Below are positions 6,334 to 13,315 of a stretch of 13,366 nucleotides of DNA, piece after piece. The position numbers and the translations under genes were made by a program. The notes under the pieces were generated by a model, which searched no databases, was not told the DNA's origin, and saw nothing but the letters and a program-made list of their open reading frames with translations. How positions within the stretch are numbered: the stretch's first letter is position 1; the number at the start of each line of letters is the position of its first letter. Source of the stretch: Thiorhodovibrio sp. (GTDB lineage: Bacteria > Pseudomonadota > Gammaproteobacteria > Chromatiales > Chromatiaceae); NCBI GenBank assembly GCA_007128075.1, contig SKYD01000062.1, positions 1-13,366 of the forward strand, written 5' to 3'.

Positions 6334-8036
6334 CGCAATTACATATTAAAAACCTAATTATTGTCGCTGAGTTGCAGCTTCAGCTCAATGCCGGGATGAC
6401 CGCACTCACTGGCGAGACCGGGGCGGGCAAATCAATCCTGATGGACGCGCTGGCGCTCACCCTTGGTGAACGAGCCGATCCCAAAATGATTCGCAATGGC
6501 TGTGATGATGCCGAGATCAGTGCCCATTTTGACCTCAGTGGCTGCGATCAGGCGCGGCAGTGGCTGGAAACGCAAGGGCTGGCAACTGCGGAGCAGTGTG
6601 TGATTCGGCGGGTGCTCTCACAACACAAACGCTCGCGGGCCTACATCAACGGCCACACCGTCAGTAGCACGCAGTTACGCACCCTCGGTGATTATTTGGT
6701 CGATATTCACGGTCAACATGCCCACCAATCATTATTACACGCGCCAGCGCAGCGGATGCGGCTCGATGCCTATGGCGGACACACTGAGCTGGTTGAGCAG
6801 GTGGCACATTGCTATCGACGCTGGCGAACCCTGGATGAACGCTGGCGCCAATTGGTGCATGTCCAATCAGAACGCGCCGCACGGCTGGAGCTGGTGCGGA
6901 TGCAGGTTGAAGAATTGGACGCGCTGGCACTGGCTGCCGACGAGCTGGATCAGCTAGACAGCGAACAGCGTCGCTTGGCGCATCTTGACCAATTGCAAAC
7001 CACTGCGGCGCGGCTGGTGCAGTGGCTCTACGAAGGCGATGCCGCGCTCCATGAGCAGGTCGGGCAGGCCACCAGTGAATTAAGTGCCTTGCTTGAGCAT
7101 GATTCTAAGCTCGGCACCTTTGTCGAGTTGTTGGAAGGTGCGGGGGTGCAGCTCGAAGAGGCCGCTTTTGGGCTGCGCCAATATCTCGATGGTCTGGAGC
7201 TTGATCCTGAGCGGCTGGCGACCGTTGAGGCGCGGCTTGAACACATTCACGACATTGCCCGCAAATACCGCATGTTGCCCAACCAACTGCGTGACCATCT
7301 GGCGGGGCTAGAGCGAGAATTAGAACAGCTTGAGCAAACAGGCACCGACCTTGAGGCACTAGATCGTGAGCGCAACATGGCGCTACAACAATATATTGAG
7401 GATACAGCGCAGTTAAGCCAGGCACGACATCAAGCGGCGATAGAACTCAGCCGCATTGTTACCGAGGATATGCACCAGTTGGGGATGGATGGTGGTCAAT
7501 TTGCGATTGATCTGGTCACCCAGGATATCGAACACGGAACAGCGCACGGCTGCGATCAAATTACCTTTTTGGTCAGTGCCAATCCTGGTCAGCCATTGCA
7601 GCCGCTGTCGCGGGTTGCCTCGGGTGGCGAGTTATCGCGGATCAGTTTGGCGTTGCAGGTGGCGACGATTAGCGGCGGCACCATCCCGACCTTGGTGTTT
7701 GATGAGGTTGATGTCGGCATCGGCGGCAGTATTGCCGAGACCGTCGGCCACCGTTTGCGCCGCCTTGGCGATGATCGCCAGATTTTGTGTATTACCCATC
7801 TGCCGCAGGTGGCAGCCCAGGCGCATCAGCAGTTGCGGGTGAGCAAATACACCAAGTCTGGAATGACGCTCACCGCGATTAAGATGCTCGATCAGGAACA
7901 ACGCATCGAAGAAATTGCCCGCATGTTGGGCGGAGCAGAAATCACCGCCACCACCCGCGCTCATGCCCGTGAAATGTTGTCGATTGCCACTCCATTGGCG
8001 GCAACTCAACCAAAAATGGCACTATATGAAAGTTGA
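6327..8036 (+). CDS. recN: DNA repair protein RecN
   Basis: This 569-residue SMC-like ATPase acts early in double-strand-break repair, holding or organising DNA ends for recombination. It has the typical RecN layout: N-terminal ATPase half with Walker A GETGAGKS (29-36), a DIHGQHAHQSL segment (126-136), a long central coiled-coil region (about 165-375) with Leu/Glu/Arg-rich heptads, then the C-terminal half with the ABC signature RVASGGELSR (429-438), Walker B TLVFDEVD (455-462) and the H-loop ITHLPQVA (489-496). The length is slightly above the E. coli protein's 553. The gene overlaps nadK by 7 bases (ATGCTGA) and should share its promoter. I saw no LexA-type box near its start, so SOS control is not evident here. 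Confidence 0.97.
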   Translation: MLTQLHIKNLIIVAELQLQLNAGMTALTGETGAGKSILMDALALTLGERADPKMIRNGCDDAEISAHFDLSGCDQARQWLETQGLATAEQCVIRRVLSQHKRSRAYINGHTVSSTQLRTLGDYLVDIHGQHAHQSLLHAPAQRMRLDAYGGHTELVEQVAHCYRRWRTLDERWRQLVHVQSERAARLELVRMQVEELDALALAADELDQLDSEQRRLAHLDQLQTTAARLVQWLYEGDAALHEQVGQATSELSALLEHDSKLGTFVELLEGAGVQLEEAAFGLRQYLDGLELDPERLATVEARLEHIHDIARKYRMLPNQLRDHLAGLERELEQLEQTGTDLEALDRERNMALQQYIEDTAQLSQARHQAAIELSRIVTEDMHQLGMDGGQFAIDLVTQDIEHGTAHGCDQITFLVSANPGQPLQPLSRVASGGELSRISLALQVATISGGTIPTLVFDEVDVGIGGSIAETVGHRLRRLGDDRQILCITHLPQVAAQAHQQLRVSKYTKSGMTLTAIKMLDQEQRIEEIARMLGGAEITATTRAHAREMLSIATPLAATQPKMALYES

Positions 8037-8040
8037 GCAC

Positions 8041-8064
8041 CTCCGGTTGGGACTATCAACGGAG
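8041..8064 (+). other. Hairpin in the recN-tolB gap
   Basis: CTCCGGTTG and CAACGGAG can form an 8-bp stem with one bulged G and a 7-base loop, starting 4 bases after the recN stop. No T tract follows directly; the nearest T run (8105-8111) is 40 bases away and belongs to the tolB leader. It may partly separate recN from tolB, but I would not call it a terminator with confidence. Confidence 0.35.
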
Positions 8065-8125
8065 TGCGATATGCCGACAAACCACCATGAGCAACTTTGC
8101 TTAGTTTTTTTAGGAAAAGATAGTC

Positions 8126-9418
8126 ATGCGCCAATTGCTCTTTCTATTTCTGGTTTCGCTCATCAGCGTGACACCGCCCGCCACTGCCCGGCTGACCATT
8201 GAAATCACCGGTGGAGTTGAGGGGGCGCAACCGATTGCGATTGTCCCTTTTGGGCTGAGTGAGACCGCCAGCCCGGTGGTGGATATTGCCGCCGTGATCA
8301 CTGCTGATTTAACCCGAACGGGGCGTTTTGCCCCGCTTGCCGCCCGCGATCTCACCAGCCAGCCACACCGCGAATCCGAGGTTGAGTTTCGTCACTGGCA
8401 GTCACTGAATGCCAATAATTTGGTGATTGGCAGGATTCAGCCCGATGGCGAGGGCTATCTGGTCGAGTATGCTTTGTTTGATGTCTTTGGCAATAAAAAA
8501 TTACTCGATGGCCGCCAGCGCAGCACCGCCCAGGGGCTGCGTCTGACCGCACATCGGATTGCTGATGCGATCTATGAAAAGCTCACTGGAGAGCCGGGGG
8601 TATTCTCAACCCGTATTGCCTATGTGACCTCAGTTGGACGCGGCACCCCCAATGAGCGCATCACACTTCGCGTGGCTGATGCCGATGGTCACAATCCACA
8701 AACCATTGTCGAATCCTCAGAGCCGATCATGTCGCCGGCGTGGTCGCCTGATGGACGGCGGCTGGCGTATGTCTCCTTTGAGGGACGGCGGCATTCGATC
8801 TTTATCCAAGAATTGGCCAGTGGACGGCGCGAGCGGGTGGCGAGTTTTCCGGGCATCAACGGCTCGCCGGCATTTGCCCCCGATGGGCAGCGGCTGGCGA
8901 TGACACTCTCCAAAGATGGCAATCCCGAAATCTATGTGCTGCATCTGTCGACAGGCGAATTGCGGCGCATCACCAACCATCAGGCGATTGATACCGAGCC
9001 GGTGTTTTCATCTGATGGCCAGCGGCTGTTTTTTACCTCAGATCGCACTGGACGGCCGCAACTGTATCAGGTGCCAGCCAGCGGTGGCGAGGCGCAGCGG
9101 CTGACCTTTGAGGGCAGTTACAATGCCGCCGCTGATGTTGCGCCCAACGGCCGCGCCCTGGCTTTCGTGACCCTGGCCAACGGCCGTTATCATATCGCCA
9201 CCATCGATGCCAGTGGACGCGGGATGCGCTTGCTCAGTCGCGGCGGCCTCGATGAGTCACCAAGCTTTGCTGCCAATGGCAGCATGGTGATCTATGCCAC
9301 CCAACACCAAGGGCGCGGCGTGCTGGCAGTGACTCCGATTGCTGGCGGCAGCGGGCAGCGATTAAGCCAAGATGTCGGTGAGGTGCGCGAGCCAGCATGG
9401 TCGCCACTGATTCGCTAA
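8126..9418 (+). CDS. tolB: Tol-Pal system beta-propeller protein TolB
   Basis: This 430-residue periplasmic protein is TolB, which binds Pal and TolA and keeps the outer membrane attached during cell division. Residues 1-21 are a Sec signal peptide (MRQLL, a hydrophobic LFLFLVSLI core, and an ATA cleavage motif before R22). The N-terminal D1 domain spans about 22-160. It is followed by a beta-propeller built from PD40-type repeats, each with a W/F-SPDG(R/Q)RL-like core: SPAWSPDGRRLAY, SPAFAPDGQRLAM, EPVFSSDGQRLFF, a weaker ADVAPNGRALAF copy and SPSFAANGSMVIY. Length equals the E. coli protein (430). The start is supported by AGGAA 9 bases upstream, after a T tract. pal follows 40 bases later. 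tolQ, tolR and tolA are not on the upstream side, where recN lies instead. Confidence 0.97.
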   Translation: MRQLLFLFLVSLISVTPPATARLTIEITGGVEGAQPIAIVPFGLSETASPVVDIAAVITADLTRTGRFAPLAARDLTSQPHRESEVEFRHWQSLNANNLVIGRIQPDGEGYLVEYALFDVFGNKKLLDGRQRSTAQGLRLTAHRIADAIYEKLTGEPGVFSTRIAYVTSVGRGTPNERITLRVADADGHNPQTIVESSEPIMSPAWSPDGRRLAYVSFEGRRHSIFIQELASGRRERVASFPGINGSPAFAPDGQRLAMTLSKDGNPEIYVLHLSTGELRRITNHQAIDTEPVFSSDGQRLFFTSDRTGRPQLYQVPASGGEAQRLTFEGSYNAAADVAPNGRALAFVTLANGRYHIATIDASGRGMRLLSRGGLDESPSFAANGSMVIYATQHQGRGVLAVTPIAGGSGQRLSQDVGEVREPAWSPLIR

Positions 9419-9458
9419 ACCAATCTTGATTAAACTGAATGTATAAGGAGTTTATACT

Positions 9459-9998
9459 GTGCGAAAACTTGCCCTGCTGGTGCTCATCACCGCCTGTTTG
9501 CTGACTGGATTGACGGGATGCCCCTCGGCTCCCAAACAACACTCGGCCCATGATGATCGTCTTAGTGCCGCTGAGTTGGATGCCCTAAGCGATGGCTCCA
9601 GGCATGGAGCAACCACCCGCGGGCTGGGAGGGCGGGATGGCGCATGGTCACTTGATGACCCCGACAGCCCACTCTTCCGGCGCGTGGTTTATTTTGACTT
9701 CGATGATGCTGGCATTAAGCCGGAGTATATGGAGCTATTGCGCATTCATGCGCAGTATCTGATCCAGTCGCCTGGGACTCAGGTGATCTTAGAAGGCCAC
9801 ACCGACGAGCGCGGAACCCGCGAGTACAATCTCGCGCTTGGTGAACGACGCGCCGACTCGGTGCGACGCTTTCTAATTGGTGAGGGGGTGTCAAGCAGCC
9901 AATTGACGACCCTAAGCTACGGCGAGGAACGCCCCGCCGAGCCGGGCCGCGATGAACGCTCGATGGCACTGAATCGGCGGGTGGAGCTGGCGTATTAA
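9459..9998 (+). CDS. pal: Peptidoglycan-associated lipoprotein Pal
   Basis: This 179-residue lipoprotein is Pal, which anchors the outer membrane to peptidoglycan and binds TolB. It starts with GTG at 9459, supported by TAAGGAG shortly upstream (9444-9450). A lipoprotein signal peptide (MRKLALLVLITACLLTGLTG) ends in the lipobox L-T-G-C, giving acylated C21. A Ser/Asp/Gly-rich linker (about 22-70) leads to the OmpA-like peptidoglycan-binding domain (about 75-179), with VYFDFDD, GHTDERGTREYN (113-124, the diaminopimelate-binding loop including D116) and the closing NRRVEL. It forms a pair with tolB. Its TAA overlaps the stop of the opposite-strand mltD-like gene in the palindrome TTAA. The usual downstream cpoB (ybgF) is absent. 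Confidence 0.97.
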   Translation: MRKLALLVLITACLLTGLTGCPSAPKQHSAHDDRLSAAELDALSDGSRHGATTRGLGGRDGAWSLDDPDSPLFRRVVYFDFDDAGIKPEYMELLRIHAQYLIQSPGTQVILEGHTDERGTREYNLALGERRADSVRRFLIGEGVSSSQLTTLSYGEERPAEPGRDERSMALNRRVELAY

Positions 9999-11062
9999 GA
10001 ATCTGATGGCCGCGAACGCGCCCGACCTGCCAGGGCAGGTTGCTCAGTTTTTCTAAGATGGGCAAGCAGATGGCGGCGGCTGCCAACCGGCAACACCAGG
10101 GTGTAGGGCTGATTCTGCGCTAAGCGGTCGCCCTTAAATCCGGGGTTGAGCTTGCGCAGGGTCGCAACTGGGACATGACAAATCTCGGCAAGCTCGTCAA
10201 AATGAAGCGTTGCATTGGTTTCAACCAGCTCGACAGTGGGGCGATTGGGCACTGCCGGCAAAGTTAGATTGTAATGTTCTGGCTGCGAAACGAGGTGGGC
10301 GACAGCCAACAGCTTGGGGACATAGGCGCGGGTTTCGGCTGGCAAATCCAGCGACCAGTAATCAGTGGGCTGATCGCGCTCCTGGTTTGCCCGTTGCGCC
10401 CCACGCACGCGAGCAGGTCCGGCGTTGTAGGCAGCAAGCGTTAATGCCCAATCGCCATCAAATTGTTGGTTGAGTTGTTTGAGATAGGCAATCGCGCTGC
10501 GGGTGGAGGCAATCACATCATGGCGACCATCATAGCTGGCATTTTGCTCAAGCCCCATCGCCTGACCTGTCGCAGGCATAAACTGCCAAAGCCCTGCGGC
10601 ACGCATTGGCGAGACCGCGCGCGGATTATAGCGGCTTTCAATTTCAGGCAACAACGCCAGCTCTGCGGGTAGACCGTTGTCTTCTAGCTCGGCGACAATC
10701 AGATGCAGATAAGGCTTGGCGCGCGCCGCGAGTTGCTCAAGATAGCGCGGATTGCGCTTGAGTTGGGCAACCGCTGAATCAATCCGTGGATGCGAGGCGA
10801 TGCCAAGCGGCTGGTCAGTTTGCAGCCGATGCCAGAGGTTGTGGTTTGATGCGTGGCGTTGCGCAGTCCGCGACGCGGATTTTGTGTTCTCACCCTGATT
10901 GGCTGGACGGACAAAGCCATATTCGCGTGCTGAGACCACCTGCGAAATCGGTTCGGCGAGCTGGGCATTGCGCGTGGCACAGCCGCTAGAGGCGATGAGG
11001 CCAGGCAAAACAGCAAGACAGCTTAATAAAGAGCGGGGGATTGGTAAGTGCAACATAGGCAT
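9995..11062 (-). CDS. mltD: MltD-like membrane-bound lytic transglycosylase, short form
   Basis: This is a GH23 (Slt-type) lytic murein transglycosylase that cleaves glycan strands in the periplasm. A lipoprotein signal peptide ends in IASSGC. The SLT domain contains ALLPEIESRYNPRAVSP with the catalytic Glu of ES, then GLWQFMPATG and LAAYNAGPARV. After it comes the MltD-type segment with LRKLNPGF and YTLVLPVG. The two C-terminal LysM repeats of E. coli MltD (452 residues) are absent: this protein is about 355 residues and ends in an Arg/Ser-rich tail. ATGs exist at 11086, 11062 and 11056, none with a Shine-Dalgarno sequence. I prefer 11062 or 11056, because a TATAAT on this strand (11103-11098) would leave only about 5 bases of leader before 11086. 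The gene converges on pal and is divergent from the methyltransferase gene. Confidence 0.9.
   Translation of the reverse strand: MPMLHLPIPRSLLSCLAVLPGLIASSGCATRNAQLAEPISQVVSAREYGFVRPANQGENTKSASRTAQRHASNHNLWHRLQTDQPLGIASHPRIDSAVAQLKRNPRYLEQLAARAKPYLHLIVAELEDNGLPAELALLPEIESRYNPRAVSPMRAAGLWQFMPATGQAMGLEQNASYDGRHDVIASTRSAIAYLKQLNQQFDGDWALTLAAYNAGPARVRGAQRANQERDQPTDYWSLDLPAETRAYVPKLLAVAHLVSQPEHYNLTLPAVPNRPTVELVETNATLHFDELAEICHVPVATLRKLNPGFKGDRLAQNQPYTLVLPVGSRRHLLAHLRKTEQPALAGRARSRPSDS
10023..10052 (+). terminator. Probable intrinsic terminator of tolB-pal, inside mltD
   Basis: CGACCTGC (10023-10030), loop CAGG, and GCAGGTTG (10035-10042) form an 8-bp stem with one G-T wobble, followed after 5 bases by TTTTT (10048-10052). 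It lies 25 bases past the pal stop and is oriented for plus-strand transcripts. It sits within the last codons of the minus-strand mltD-like gene. Confidence 0.6.
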
Positions 11063-11074
11063 GATGGATGTAGC

Positions 11075-11104
11075 TTGATAAAACATGATAATTGTTTATT
11101 ATAC
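11075..11104 (+). promoter_or_regulatory. Promoter for methyltransferase-rnhA-dnaQ, overlapping an opposing -10 for mltD
   Basis: On the plus strand TTGATA (11075-11080) is followed after 16 bases by TATTAT (11097-11102); each hexamer matches the sigma70 consensus at 5 of 6 positions. Transcription would start near 11109, about 48 bases before ATG 11157. On the minus strand the same AT-rich core reads TATAAT (11103-11098), a possible -10 for mltD without a clear -35. If both are real, the divergent promoters overlap and would compete. Confidence 0.55.
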
Positions 11105-11156
11105 GGGAAAACCCTAATTCATGCGATCTTATGTTTGATCTTATTTGGGATCGGTC

Positions 11157-11942
11157 ATGCGTCAGTGTGGTGAGCAATTTGCCGATGATCCATTGCACGC
11201 CTTAGCGCAGTGGTATCGCACCCCGCTCGGTCAGCGGATTGCCCAGGCTGAAGAGACCTGTCTGCGCCATCTGCTGGAAGAAAGCTTTGGTTACTATCTG
11301 TTACAACTGGGGTTGAGTGAGCCATTTGCGCCGCTCTTGGGGATCAGTCGCGTTCATCACCGTCTAGTGATCGAGGCACAGCCCACACCTGCGCATCCCC
11401 CTGCGCTGGCATTGTGCGGGGCGTTGGATCGTCTGCCCTTTGCCGCTGATAGTCTGGATGTGGTGGTGATGATTCACGCGCTGGACTTTGCCAGCAATCC
11501 GCACGGGGTGCTGCGTGAGGTCGAGCGCGTGTTGGTGCCTGAAGGGCGGGTGATTTTACTCGGCTTTAATCCACACAGTGCTTGGGGGCTGCGCCGGCTG
11601 TGGCCGCGCTGGCGACCTCGCGTGCCTTGGTGTGGATCGCATCTCACCCCAGGACGGCTCACTGATTGGCTGGCGTTAGTTGGGATGCAGGTTGAGCGGC
11701 GCGAGATGCTGGTGTTTTGCCCACCAGTACGCCGTGCCTTTGGGACACGACTAGAAAATTTAGAAGCCCTCGGCCAACGCTGGTGGCCATTATTGGGCGG
11801 GATTTATGCTCTGCGAGCGGTCAAGCGCGTCTACACCCCAACCCCTGTGCGCCCTAGCTGGCCGCGGCGGCGGGCGCGGCTACTGCCTGGTGGCGCGGTC
11901 AAACCAACAGTGCGAGAACAATCTGATGACTCAAATCATTGA
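11157..11942 (+). CDS. Class I SAM-dependent methyltransferase (YafS-like)
   Basis: This 261-residue protein resembles the methyltransferase_11-type protein found beside rnhA and dnaQ in gammaproteobacteria (yafS in E. coli), whose substrate is unknown. Visible family features are LDRLPFAADSLDVVVMIHAL (about 90-109), corresponding to the region after the SAM-binding strand, and LREVERVLVPEGRVILLGFN (about 119-138), the typical post-II/III motif. The glycine-rich motif I (E/DxGxGxG) is not recognisable: the equivalent area reads LVIEAQPTPAHPPALALCG. SAM binding is therefore uncertain. The C-terminus is Arg/Pro-rich and basic. ATG 11157 has a weak GGGA upstream and fits the family start better than TTG 11145. 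Its end overlaps the rnhA start by 17 bases, implying one operon and coupled translation. Confidence 0.8.
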   Translation: MRQCGEQFADDPLHALAQWYRTPLGQRIAQAEETCLRHLLEESFGYYLLQLGLSEPFAPLLGISRVHHRLVIEAQPTPAHPPALALCGALDRLPFAADSLDVVVMIHALDFASNPHGVLREVERVLVPEGRVILLGFNPHSAWGLRRLWPRWRPRVPWCGSHLTPGRLTDWLALVGMQVERREMLVFCPPVRRAFGTRLENLEALGQRWWPLLGGIYALRAVKRVYTPTPVRPSWPRRRARLLPGGAVKPTVREQSDDSNH

Positions 11943-12363
11943 AATTTTTACCGATGGTGCCTGCAAGGGCAATCCCGGACCTGGCGGCTGGGGGGCTGTG
12001 TTGCGCTGGAATGCGCACGAAAAAGAACTTTACGGCGGCGAGGAATTAACGACCAACAATCGCATGGAACTCATGGCGGTGATTTCTGCCCTTGAAGCGT
12101 TGAAGTTTGCATCGCAGGTGCAGCTCACCGTTGACTCGCGCTATGTACAAGATGGGGTCGAACAGTGGCTGCCAAATTGGAAACGCAACGGCTGGATGAC
12201 CAAATCACGCAAACCAGTTAAAAATCAGGACCTGTGGCAGCGGCTCGATCAGGCGTTAAGCGGGCATCAAATCGACTGGCACTGGGTGCGCGGCCACAGC
12301 GGTCACCCTGGCAATGAACGCGCCGACCAACTCGCCAATCGCGGCATTCCCCGCCAACCTTAA
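11926..12363 (+). CDS. rnhA: Ribonuclease HI
   Basis: This 145-residue cytoplasmic enzyme degrades the RNA strand of RNA-DNA hybrids, removing R-loops and helping to remove Okazaki primers. The catalytic residues fall at the same numbers as in E. coli RNase HI: D10 (FTDGAC), E48 (NRMEL), D70 (TVDSRY), H124 and D134 (HSGHPGNERAD). The handle region with WLPNWKRNGW (81-90) is present. I start at ATG 11926 because this gives the canonical N-terminus; the frame stays open further upstream inside the methyltransferase gene but that part has no homology. The gene overlaps the methyltransferase gene by 17 bases, and dnaQ begins 3 bases after its stop. In E. coli rnhA and dnaQ are divergent; here they are co-directional, as in pseudomonads. 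Confidence 0.97.
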   Translation: MTQIIEIFTDGACKGNPGPGGWGAVLRWNAHEKELYGGEELTTNNRMELMAVISALEALKFASQVQLTVDSRYVQDGVEQWLPNWKRNGWMTKSRKPVKNQDLWQRLDQALSGHQIDWHWVRGHSGHPGNERADQLANRGIPRQP

Positions 12364-12366
12364 CTT

Positions 12367-13074
12367 ATGCGCCAGATTGCACTTGACACCGAGACCACCG
12401 GGCTTGAGGTGACTGAAGGTCATCGCATCATTCAAATTGGCTGCGTGGAGTTGATCGACCGTCGCTTAACTGGCAACAGTTTTGATCAAAGATTACAACC
12501 TGATCGTGAAATCGACGCTGGTGCAACAGCAGTGCATGGTATCACCAATGCCGATCTGAAAGACAAACCGCGTTTTGGCGACATTGCTGCTGATTTTCTT
12601 GAATTTATCAAAGATGCCCAGCTCATTATTCACAACGCGCCCTTTGATTTGGGTTTTTTGAATCAGGAGCTAACACGCTGGCAACCAGGGCATCCATCAA
12701 TCGAAAGCCAGTGGGATATTATTGATACCCTCGACATGGCACGCCAGCGCTATCCCGGACAGCACAACAATTTAGATGCTTTATGTTCGCGTCTTTCTGT
12801 TATAAGAAAAGAAAGACATGCGTGGAGAAAGAACACGAGCCAGCGCGATGCCCATGACGCACTGGAAGATGCTGAACTTCTCGCAGATGTCTATCTGGCG
12901 CTAACCCGTGATCAGGGGGAGCTTTTGCAGGACAGAAAAAATGATGAAAATCAGAATTTTGGACACAAAGCCACCCGCACCTCGATTCCACAACATATCG
13001 CCGCGCAACTGATTGTTGTGCGGGCAACCGAGGCCGAGCGTCAGGCCGATGCCGCGCATCCTTGTCGGAATTAG
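12367..13074 (+). CDS. dnaQ: DNA polymerase III epsilon subunit (3'-5' proofreading exonuclease)
   Basis: This 235-residue DEDDh exonuclease is the proofreading subunit of the replicative polymerase. Exo I is IALDTETTG (D7, E9), Exo II is HNAPFDLGFLN (D94), and Exo III is HDALED (H163, D168), so all five catalytic residues are present. Two parts are unusual. Between C140 and H163 there are 22 residues instead of 12 in E. coli DnaQ, an insertion around residues 144-157 (RKERHAWRKN) with three AGA codons in eight and an embedded inverted repeat. The C-terminal tail that normally binds the alpha subunit and ends near a Trp instead stops at HPCRN. The start is ATG 12367, 3 bases after rnhA, without its own Shine-Dalgarno sequence, suggesting coupling. 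A non-replicative DnaQ-like exonuclease is less likely given the operon context. Confidence 0.93.
   Translation: MRQIALDTETTGLEVTEGHRIIQIGCVELIDRRLTGNSFDQRLQPDREIDAGATAVHGITNADLKDKPRFGDIAADFLEFIKDAQLIIHNAPFDLGFLNQELTRWQPGHPSIESQWDIIDTLDMARQRYPGQHNNLDALCSRLSVIRKERHAWRKNTSQRDAHDALEDAELLADVYLALTRDQGELLQDRKNDENQNFGHKATRTSIPQHIAAQLIVVRATEAERQADAAHPCRN
12791..12817 (+). repeat. Inverted repeat inside the dnaQ insertion
   Basis: GTCTTTCT (12791-12798) and AGAAAGAC (12810-12817) are perfect 8-base inverted arms around an 11-base AT-rich loop. They lie within the stretch of dnaQ that is extra relative to E. coli DnaQ and that keeps the reading frame. It may be the scar of a small inserted element; this is inference. 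Confidence 0.5.
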
Positions 13075-13315
13075 TCAATCATCCGCTGCGTGGATCGATG
13101 CCCAAAGGGTAATGTTCTTGATTTTTAGCCTTGCTAACCCATTGATCTTTAAGAAGTAGCGAGAGGCAGGTTACACCCCCATCGAAGATTGCCCCGTGCC
13201 GCCACCCTCTCATCAAAAACTGTCCGCAGTATTGTTTATTATACTTCAGCAATTCCCGCTCAATCTAAAAACATAGTATAATCATAATTTTACTAAACAG
13301 CCCACTGTGCAAAAA
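13075..13315. other. Intergenic region downstream of dnaQ, AT-rich and promoter-like at its right end
   Basis: No recognisable gene lies here. A plus-strand frame continues open from 13052 to the TAG at 13157-13159, which may be the displaced C-terminus of dnaQ. A long-range inverted repeat GAGAGG (13161-13166)/CCTCTC (13206-13211) encloses 39 bases and is of unclear meaning. From 13231 the sequence becomes AT-rich and contains ATTGTTTATTATAC and, at 13277-13282, a perfect TATAAT without a good -35. I found no terminator for the dnaQ operon. Confidence 0.5.
13231..13244 (+). repeat. Second copy of a 14-base word from the mltD/methyltransferase promoter region
   Basis: ATTGTTTATTATAC occurs here and at 11091-11104, where it contains the overlapping divergent -10 elements. 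The flanks differ. It is AT-rich and probably promoter-related, but could be a small repeated element. Confidence 0.4.

Noticed and set aside
8712..9290. Repeated DNA words around GATGG-CGGCTGG in tolB
   Set aside because: They are the coding trace of the PD40 propeller repeats (SPDGRRLAY-like), not an independent DNA repeat.
13125..13137. TTAGC-CTT-GCTAA hairpin as a dnaQ terminator
   Set aside because: The T run precedes the stem instead of following it, and on the other strand the stem is followed by A, so it fits neither orientation.
13161..13211. Possible tRNA or structured RNA enclosed by GAGAGG/CCTCTC
   Set aside because: No T-loop, anticodon stem or CCA end can be fitted, and only 6 bp pair across 39 bases.
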